From contig BQJV01000159.1 in NCBI GenBank assembly GCA_021604885.1, positions 1 through 7,329 on the forward strand: DNA of 7,329 nt, in the 5' to 3' direction. Position 1 is the stretch's first letter, and each line of letters begins with the position of its first letter. Under the pieces are notes generated by a model. It had not been told where the DNA came from, did no database searches, and was given only the letters and a program-made list of their open reading frames with translations. This document shows positions 1 to 3,435 of the stretch, one piece after another. Made by a program: the position numbers and the translations under genes. The stretch comes from Acidimicrobiales bacterium. Its GTDB lineage: Bacteria; Actinomycetota; Acidimicrobiia; Acidimicrobiales; Aldehydirespiratoraceae.

Positions 1-284
1 CAGGCCGCGTGGAGCGCGGCCGTGCCGCTGGTCTCGCCGCGGTCGAGCACCGTGCCGCCGATGCGATCCGGCCATCCCGCGGCGAGGATCGCGGCGCGCG
101 CCATGTCCGCACCCTGGGCGCCGACCGGCTCGGCGCAGCCCAGCCAGACCTCGTCGATTGCCGCCGGGTCCGTGACTGTCGCGTTCATGAGCGAGGCCGC
201 GAGATCCACCGGGTGCCAACCCGCCAGCGCACCCTCCACGCCCGTGAAGGGGCTGCGGCGGGCGGCGGCGATGCGGACGGGCAC
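1..284 (-). CDS. Thiolase-like protein (acetyl-CoA acyltransferase family), N-terminal 94 residues, runs off the window; catalytic Cys replaced
   Basis: Reading the minus strand from GTG at 284-282 gives an open frame to the window edge that begins MPVRIAAARRSPFTG. This is the usual thiolase opening (an 'AARTPFG'-like strand), followed by HPVDLAA, DEVWLGCAEPVGAQG and MARAAILAAGWPD, all in the order expected of the thiolase N-terminal domain. Thiolases make or cleave beta-ketoacyl-CoA using a Cys nucleophile in a V-N-R-x-C-x-S-G motif at about residue 90. Here the matching stretch is VLDRGETSG (residues 79-87), so Glu84 sits in place of the Cys while Arg82, Ser86 and Gly87 remain. The frame is intact, so this is a substitution and not a frameshift. 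The start is supported by AGGAG at 298-294, 9 nt upstream. It diverges from the DoxX gene. The C-terminal catalytic His and Cys lie outside the window, so a residual or different activity cannot be judged. Confidence 0.82.
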   Translation of the reverse strand, partial: MPVRIAAARRSPFTGVEGALAGWHPVDLAASLMNATVTDPAAIDEVWLGCAEPVGAQGADMARAAILAAGWPDRIGGTVLDRGETSGTAALHAA

Positions 285-285
285 G

Positions 286-308
286 GCGGCAGTCTCCTAC
301 ACTGCCGC
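286..308. promoter_or_regulatory. Perfect 8-bp inverted repeat over the thiolase RBS and the likely doxX -10
   Basis: GCGGCAGT (286-293) and ACTGCCGC (301-308) are exact reverse complements separated by 7 nt. On the minus-strand transcript the loop holds GTAGGAG, which includes the thiolase gene's Shine-Dalgarno sequence, and the stem ends 1 nt before its GTG start. On the plus strand TACACT (298-303), a good actinobacterial -10 hexamer for the DoxX gene, overlaps the loop and the right arm. The element could therefore be a repressor operator of TetR type acting on both genes, or an RNA hairpin that presents or hides the ribosome site. The symmetry is seen directly; the role is inferred. Confidence 0.55.
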
Positions 309-323
309 AGCAGACGGGGAGCC

Positions 324-335
324 GAGCACGTGCTC
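324..335. promoter_or_regulatory. 12-bp perfect palindrome GAGCACGTGCTC in the thiolase/DoxX divergent region
   Basis: The 12 bases equal their own reverse complement, with an E-box-like CACGTG core. If the DoxX promoter uses TACACT at 298-303, transcription would begin near 310 and this palindrome would lie in the DoxX 5' leader, 22 bp before the ATG and upstream of the GGAGG ribosome site at 347-351. It is a candidate binding site for a dimeric regulator, but no regulator gene is visible next to it. Confidence 0.4.
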
Positions 336-357
336 ACCGGTTCGAGGGAGGAGCGTC

Positions 358-882
358 ATGAGCGACGCAGACTGGGTTGATCTCGCACTCGCGGTCGCGC
401 GGGTGTGGATGGGCGGGATGATGTTCGCCCACGGCTACCGCCATGTGGAGTCCGTTCGCAGCGGCCCGGGGATGGCCGACTGGTTCGAGAGCCTCGGTCT
501 CAAGAACGGCCCGCTGCAGGCGTGGAGCGTCACGATCACCGAGCTGGTGTTCGGCGCCATGCTGGTGATCGGTCTGCTCACACCGCTCGCCTACGCGGGC
601 ACCGCGTCCATCGTGCTCGTCGCGCTGGTCACCGCTCATCGCAACAACGGCTTCTTCATCAACAACCCGGGTCAGGGCTGGGAATACGTCGCGACGATCG
701 CCGTGCTCTCGATCGCGCTCGGCGGTGTCGGCCCCGGATCATGGTCGGTCGACGATGCCCTGGAGCTCGACTTCGTCTTCGAGCCGAGCACCGCCCTGCC
801 GCTCACCGCCGCCGTGGCGATCGGCGGCACGGTGCTGTTCCTGGGGACGTTCTGGCGTCCGCCGGCGTCGTCGGACGACTGA
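358..882 (+). CDS. DoxX-family integral membrane protein, 174 residues
   Basis: The protein has the DoxX layout: a short N-terminus, then about four hydrophobic helices at roughly residues 8-27, 56-92 (two helices), 109-125 and 147-166. The first helix carries the family-typical Arg/Gly/His-Gly pattern (RVWMGGMMFAHGYRHV, residues 15-30). The polar loop NNGFFINNPGQGWEY (96-110), placed before the third hydrophobic stretch, is also typical. DoxX-like proteins are small cytoplasmic-membrane proteins; some are linked to redox or thiosulfate-quinone chemistry, but most have no known reaction, so no substrate is proposed. ATG at 358 is chosen over longer upstream readings because GGAGG (347-351) lies 6 nt before it and because the upstream sequence is the divergent thiolase gene. 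Its stop is only 3 nt from the stop of the convergent lipoprotein gene. Confidence 0.85.
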   Translation: MSDADWVDLALAVARVWMGGMMFAHGYRHVESVRSGPGMADWFESLGLKNGPLQAWSVTITELVFGAMLVIGLLTPLAYAGTASIVLVALVTAHRNNGFFINNPGQGWEYVATIAVLSIALGGVGPGSWSVDDALELDFVFEPSTALPLTAAVAIGGTVLFLGTFWRPPASSDD

Positions 883-885
883 CGC

Positions 886-1506
886 TCAACCCAGTTCGTC
901 GAAGCAGCTGATGGCGCCTTCGGGAAGACGCTGCGCGCACGTGCGGCCGAACGCCTCGTAGCCGCTGTCGACCGGTGCCGTCGCGGCGAGTTCGTCGCAG
1001 ACGAGGTTGTTGCCCGACGCGCAGGAGTCCCACAGGAGGTCGAACACCTCGTCGTCGCCGTAGCTGAACTCGTCGTCCTCGTCGTCTGGGGCGGTCGGCT
1101 CGCCGCCGAGACACTCGGCAACGGCCGCGGCCGGGTCGTCCGCTTCGAGATGTTCGAGCGCGCAGATCGCCTCCGGCTGGGTCATGTCGGTCCCCTCCGC
1201 CGCAGCGGCGGTGACGAAGGCCTCGACGAACGCCGGGATGCGGGTGAGGTCGTCGATGCAGCCGACGGTGACCCCGATGAGTTCGGTGTCCTCGTCGGCC
1301 GTGATCTCGTCGGTGAGGATCGCGCTCGGCGCGATGCCGGTCTGGATCAGCCCCTCGAGGACGCAGCGATGCTCGCTGTCGCTCAACTCGGCGTCGATCA
1401 GGCGCGCGATGGCGTCGTTCTGTTCCGCGGTCGCGGCCGGGCCGTCGTCGCCGCATCCGGCCAACGTCACGGCGACCGCAAGCCCGAGGACGATGGCCCG
1501 GATCAC
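886..1506 (-). CDS. Cysteine-rich secreted lipoprotein of unknown function, 206 residues
   Basis: A signal peptide MIRAIVLGLAVAVT ends in the lipobox LAGC, with the lipidated Cys at residue 18, so the mature protein should be anchored on the outer face of the membrane. Two short Cys-bearing helical units follow (about residues 41-84 and 108-134, each beginning with an acidic or polar turn such as SDSEHRCVLEGL). Next comes an acidic linker DDEDDEF (141-147), then a C-terminal unit with YGDDEVFDLLWDSC, NNLVCDEL and FGRTC. That last pattern resembles a recurring actinobacterial extracytoplasmic module (YGDD..LD.LWD.C...D..ACDDLY..S....EYE.FG.TC) that I know from memory; its function is not known to me. 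Besides the lipid Cys there are eight Cys (48, 83, 115, 132, 162, 170, 190, 201), consistent with four disulfides. The GTG start overlaps the MOSC stop as GTGA, with no separate ribosome site, implying translational coupling. Confidence 0.8.
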   Translation of the reverse strand: MIRAIVLGLAVAVTLAGCGDDGPAATAEQNDAIARLIDAELSDSEHRCVLEGLIQTGIAPSAILTDEITADEDTELIGVTVGCIDDLTRIPAFVEAFVTAAAAEGTDMTQPEAICALEHLEADDPAAAVAECLGGEPTAPDDEDDEFSYGDDEVFDLLWDSCASGNNLVCDELAATAPVDSGYEAFGRTCAQRLPEGAISCFDELG

Positions 1507-2204
1507 GAGGGACGCAGTTCGTCGCCGATGCGGACCGTGCCGCCCTGCACGACCAGCGCGCCGATGGCGAACTTCGTCTCCCGCTCGTTGTTGATGGCGC
1601 GCAGGACGTCGAGATCGCGTTCGAGGCCGGGCTGGGGTCGCGTGACCATGACGCAGCGGTCGATCTGCTTCATCACGCCGAGGCGGACCTCGCCCAGGTC
1701 GATCTCACGGCCCACGAGCTCGTCCTCGCCGGCGCCGTCCAGGATGATGTTGGTGCGGAACCGCCGGTGGTCCCAGTCGCGCAGCGTCGTGGTGGTGACC
1801 AGCGAGACGCGGCTGACGGTGCTGTCGTGCCAGGCATCGCCGGGGCCCTGCCAGCTCACCCACTCGTCGTCGTTCTCGAAGTCGAGCGGCACTTCGTAGG
1901 TGCCGCCATCCTCACCGCTCGCGGACGCGAGGGTGACCGGCCGGCCGAGCCAGGCGGAGAACTCCTCACTGGTCCGGAGCTCATCGCCGGTGTCGGTGGT
2001 GACGACCGGCTCGCCGTCCTCGATCCGGGCATTCGCCATGAGCAACTGGGGTTCGCGCCGGGCGGTGAGCACGTTGCCGGTGGTGTCGTCGACCAGACCC
2101 CATCCCCGGTCGCGGGTGATGCCGAACTCGCCGATGGTGGCTTCGTCCAGCTGCTCACCGCCGATCGACTTGATGGGGAATCGCCAGATGTCCAGGACGC
2201 GCAT
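1503..2204 (-). CDS. MOSC-domain protein (molybdenum cofactor sulfurase C-terminal-like), 233 residues
   Basis: MOSC proteins are relatives of the Moco sulfurase C-terminus and of mARC and YiiM; many bind molybdenum cofactor or carry sulfur on a conserved Cys. The N-terminal part (about residues 1-95) matches the MOSC beta-barrel domain: RVLDIWRFPIKSIGGE, GITRDRGWGLVD and LTARREPQLL (47-55). The MOSC core follows with the typical FRTNIILDG (149-157), then DRCVMVTRPQPG, in which Cys184 is the predicted sulfur or cofactor ligand, and KFAIGALVVQGGTVRIGD near the end. Length and order fit a complete family member. The ATG start has no Shine-Dalgarno sequence, but TACCGT lies exactly 6 nt upstream, suggesting a leaderless mRNA. 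The downstream lipoprotein gene overlaps by 4 nt. The sulfur- or Moco-transfer role is a family inference; the partner enzyme is not in the window. Confidence 0.85.
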   Translation of the reverse strand: MRVLDIWRFPIKSIGGEQLDEATIGEFGITRDRGWGLVDDTTGNVLTARREPQLLMANARIEDGEPVVTTDTGDELRTSEEFSAWLGRPVTLASASGEDGGTYEVPLDFENDDEWVSWQGPGDAWHDSTVSRVSLVTTTTLRDWDHRRFRTNIILDGAGEDELVGREIDLGEVRLGVMKQIDRCVMVTRPQPGLERDLDVLRAINNERETKFAIGALVVQGGTVRIGDELRPS

Positions 2205-2210
2205 CCGGCG

Positions 2211-2216
2211 ACGGTA
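2211..2216 (-). promoter_or_regulatory. -10 hexamer TACCGT of a leaderless MOSC-gene promoter
   Basis: On the minus strand TACCGT fits the actinobacterial TAnnnT -10 element and is followed by 6 nt and then the MOSC ATG at 2204, so transcription is expected to start at or within 1 nt of the ATG. No good -35 is visible 17 bp upstream; that position falls inside the strong inverted repeat at 2231-2267. Confidence 0.5.
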
Positions 2217-2230
2217 GCGGCTCGACGCGG

Positions 2231-2267
2231 CGGCGCCCGGTCGGATCGAGGTCCGGACCGGGCGCCG
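2231..2267. promoter_or_regulatory. Perfect 12-bp inverted repeat, 13-nt loop, just upstream of the MOSC gene
   Basis: The arms CGGCGCCCGGTC (2231-2242) and GACCGGGCGCCG (2256-2267) are exact reverse complements. GGA/TCC (2243-2245 with 2252-2254) can extend the stem past a one-base bulge, and a separate 10-bp palindrome GGTCCGGACC (2250-2259) overlaps the right arm. If the MOSC mRNA is leaderless, this element covers about -27 to -63 of its promoter and would act as DNA, for example as an operator, and not as an RNA leader. No T-run follows on either strand, so it does not look like an intrinsic terminator, and both flanking genes point away from it. Confidence 0.5.
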
Positions 2268-2282
2268 TCGGTGGCGTCATGA

Positions 2283-2326
2283 CCTGGATGGGACCCGGCG
2301 TCGATTCGCAGCGTGTCCCATCCAGG
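2283..2326. repeat. Second perfect 12-bp inverted repeat, 20-nt loop, in the MOSC/cyclase intergenic region
   Basis: CCTGGATGGGAC (2283-2294) and GTCCCATCCAGG (2315-2326) are exact reverse complements, 15 bp beyond the first inverted repeat. The two elements differ in sequence, so this is not a simple duplication. There is no T-run. The long 20-nt centre makes it more like two half-sites or a structured RNA than a terminator. Its function is unknown. Confidence 0.45.
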
Positions 2327-2374
2327 GAGTGGGGTTGGCGGGGTGTGTCGTCGGTCACCTCGGCGGAGAGCCAG

Positions 2375-2481
2375 TGTGGATCTCACGGAATGCGGTCGTC
2401 AAGCGCGATATCCACACCCTGGGGCGTTCTCCCCAGCGGAAACTCCGTTCATCCACAGGCCGAAAGGGGAAATGTGGACAA
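2375..2481. promoter_or_regulatory. Cluster of four DnaA-box-like nonamers upstream of the cyclase gene
   Basis: TGTGGACAA at 2473-2481 is, on the minus strand, TTGTCCACA, the DnaA-box form preferred in Streptomyces and mycobacteria. ATATCCACA (2408-2416) and TCATCCACA (2449-2457) on the plus strand each differ by one base from TTATCCACA. AGATCCACA on the minus strand (2375-2383) differs by two. Centre-to-centre distances are 33, 41 and 24 bp. The exact box lies just upstream of the expected -35 position of the cyclase promoter. This may be a DnaA-responsive promoter or a DnaA-binding cluster. No dnaA, dnaN or AT-rich unwinding segment is nearby, so an origin is not claimed. The rest of 2327-2374 shows nothing I can name. 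Confidence 0.42.
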
Positions 2482-2505
2482 CCGTCACCGTCTGATCGTC
2501 TCCCC

Positions 2506-2511
2506 TACACT
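2506..2511 (+). promoter_or_regulatory. -10 hexamer TACACT of a leaderless cyclase promoter
   Basis: TACACT is followed by 6 nt and then GTG at 2518, placing the transcription start on the start codon. No convincing -35 lies 16-18 bp upstream. An interrupted inverted repeat surrounds the -10: CCGAAAG plus GGGA (2460-2470) against TCCC (2501-2504) and CTTTCGG (2510-2516), with five unpaired bases 2505-2509. Confidence 0.55.
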
Positions 2512-2517
2512 TTCGGG

Positions 2518-3339
2518 GTGCTCGGCCGTTGGGTGTCCCACGCCCTCATCTATCTCTCGATGTGCTCCACGATCTCGCTGGTCTGGGTGTTGCTGACGGA
2601 TGGCACGGCCGACGACCTGAAGGACTACGCCGCCACGCCCGGCGATGCCCTGACGCTGAGCTTCTGGCCCGTGTGGTTCTGGCTCCTCTGGGGCACGTTG
2701 TTGGCGATGCATCTGGCGGTCGTCGTCGGGCGTCTCATCCCGGGTCGCCGACGGCGTCGCCGCCGGGCGACCCAACAGCCCGCGGTGCGCCATGTCGTCG
2801 CGATGTTCACCGACCTCTCCGGCTCGACCACGGTGAACGAACGCCTCGGCGACGACGCCTGGGCCGAACTCGTCGCCGATCATCGCCGACTCGTCCGCGG
2901 GGTGACCTCGCAACACGGAGGTCGGGAGGTCGGCACGCAGGGCGATGGCTTCTTCGTGCGTTTCGCCGAGTCAGCGCCGGCCATCGCCTGTGCGACTGCC
3001 ATCCAGGATCGGTCGAGGGCGGCGCGCGAGGAGGGGTCCGACATCCCGCCGGTGCGGATCGGGATCCACCAGGGCGACGCCGTGCACGATCGTGAGGACG
3101 TGCTCGGGCAGGTCGTCAACGTCGCCGCGCGACTGCTCGAGATCGCGGCGCCCGACGAGGTCCTGATCACCGAGCCCGTGGCGGATGGCACTCCCGCCGA
3201 GATGCTCGAGGACCGCGGTCTCGTGCAGCTCAAGGGGATGTCACAGCCGCGTCATGTCCTTGCGCTGCGGTGGGACCCGGATGCGCCGCCGAAGCCCGTG
3301 GAACGGTCCCGTCGTCCGGCGCGACGCCGCCGCCACTAA
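2518..3339 (+). CDS. Membrane-anchored class III adenylate/guanylate cyclase, 273 residues
   Basis: Class III cyclases make cAMP or cGMP from ATP or GTP as dimers. Two hydrophobic segments (about residues 5-26 and 45-72) form a hairpin anchor, followed by a run of seven Arg (77-83) that places the catalytic part in the cytoplasm. The cyclase domain (about 91-252) has both metal-binding aspartates, Asp99 in MFTDLSGST and Asp143 in GTQGDGFF, the adenine-side Asp194 in EDVLG, and the transition-state pair Asn201 and Arg205 in VNVAARL. The usual base-selecting Lys before GDG is Gly139 (EVGTQGDG), a change that I believe is common in actinobacterial relatives. There is no HAMP or other sensor domain. 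GTG 2518 is chosen because TACACT sits exactly 6 nt upstream; the frame is open back to 2329, but that stretch is regulatory-looking. The Arg-rich C-terminal tail has no known role. Confidence 0.87.
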   Translation: MLGRWVSHALIYLSMCSTISLVWVLLTDGTADDLKDYAATPGDALTLSFWPVWFWLLWGTLLAMHLAVVVGRLIPGRRRRRRRATQQPAVRHVVAMFTDLSGSTTVNERLGDDAWAELVADHRRLVRGVTSQHGGREVGTQGDGFFVRFAESAPAIACATAIQDRSRAAREEGSDIPPVRIGIHQGDAVHDREDVLGQVVNVAARLLEIAAPDEVLITEPVADGTPAEMLEDRGLVQLKGMSQPRHVLALRWDPDAPPKPVERSRRPARRRRH

Positions 3340-3435
3340 GCCGAACGAACCCCCGGGAACAGGTGCGCAGGGCTCTTGCGGCTCTGACACGGGCTGTGTG
3401 ACCATGTCCACTCTGCGTGGCGATGGGAGACGGGC
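3340..3435 (+). other. 96-bp gap between cyclase and protease genes
   Basis: After the cyclase stop codon this gap contains no TA dinucleotide and therefore no TAnnnT -10 element of the kind found before other genes here. It also lacks a hairpin followed by T residues. The only clear signal is the ribosome site GGGAG (3425-3429), 6 nt before the protease GTG. Read-through from the cyclase gene, or an alternative sigma factor, is the likely source of protease mRNA. Confidence 0.45.

Noticed and set aside
22..357. Extending the DoxX gene upstream to an ATG at 22
   Set aside because: The extension lies opposite the thiolase N-terminus, is compositionally unlike a membrane protein, and ATG 358 has a strong ribosome site.
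2231..2326. Rho-independent terminators at the two strong inverted repeats
   Set aside because: No T-run on either strand, and no gene converges on them.
2375..2481. Calling the DnaA-box cluster a chromosomal origin
   Set aside because: There are only four boxes, three of them inexact, no AT-rich unwinding segment, and none of dnaA, dnaN, recF or parAB nearby.
2329..2517. Extending the cyclase upstream to a GTG at 2329
   Set aside because: That stretch contains the DnaA-like boxes and the -10 element, and its translation has no family similarity. GTG 2518 fits the leaderless spacing.
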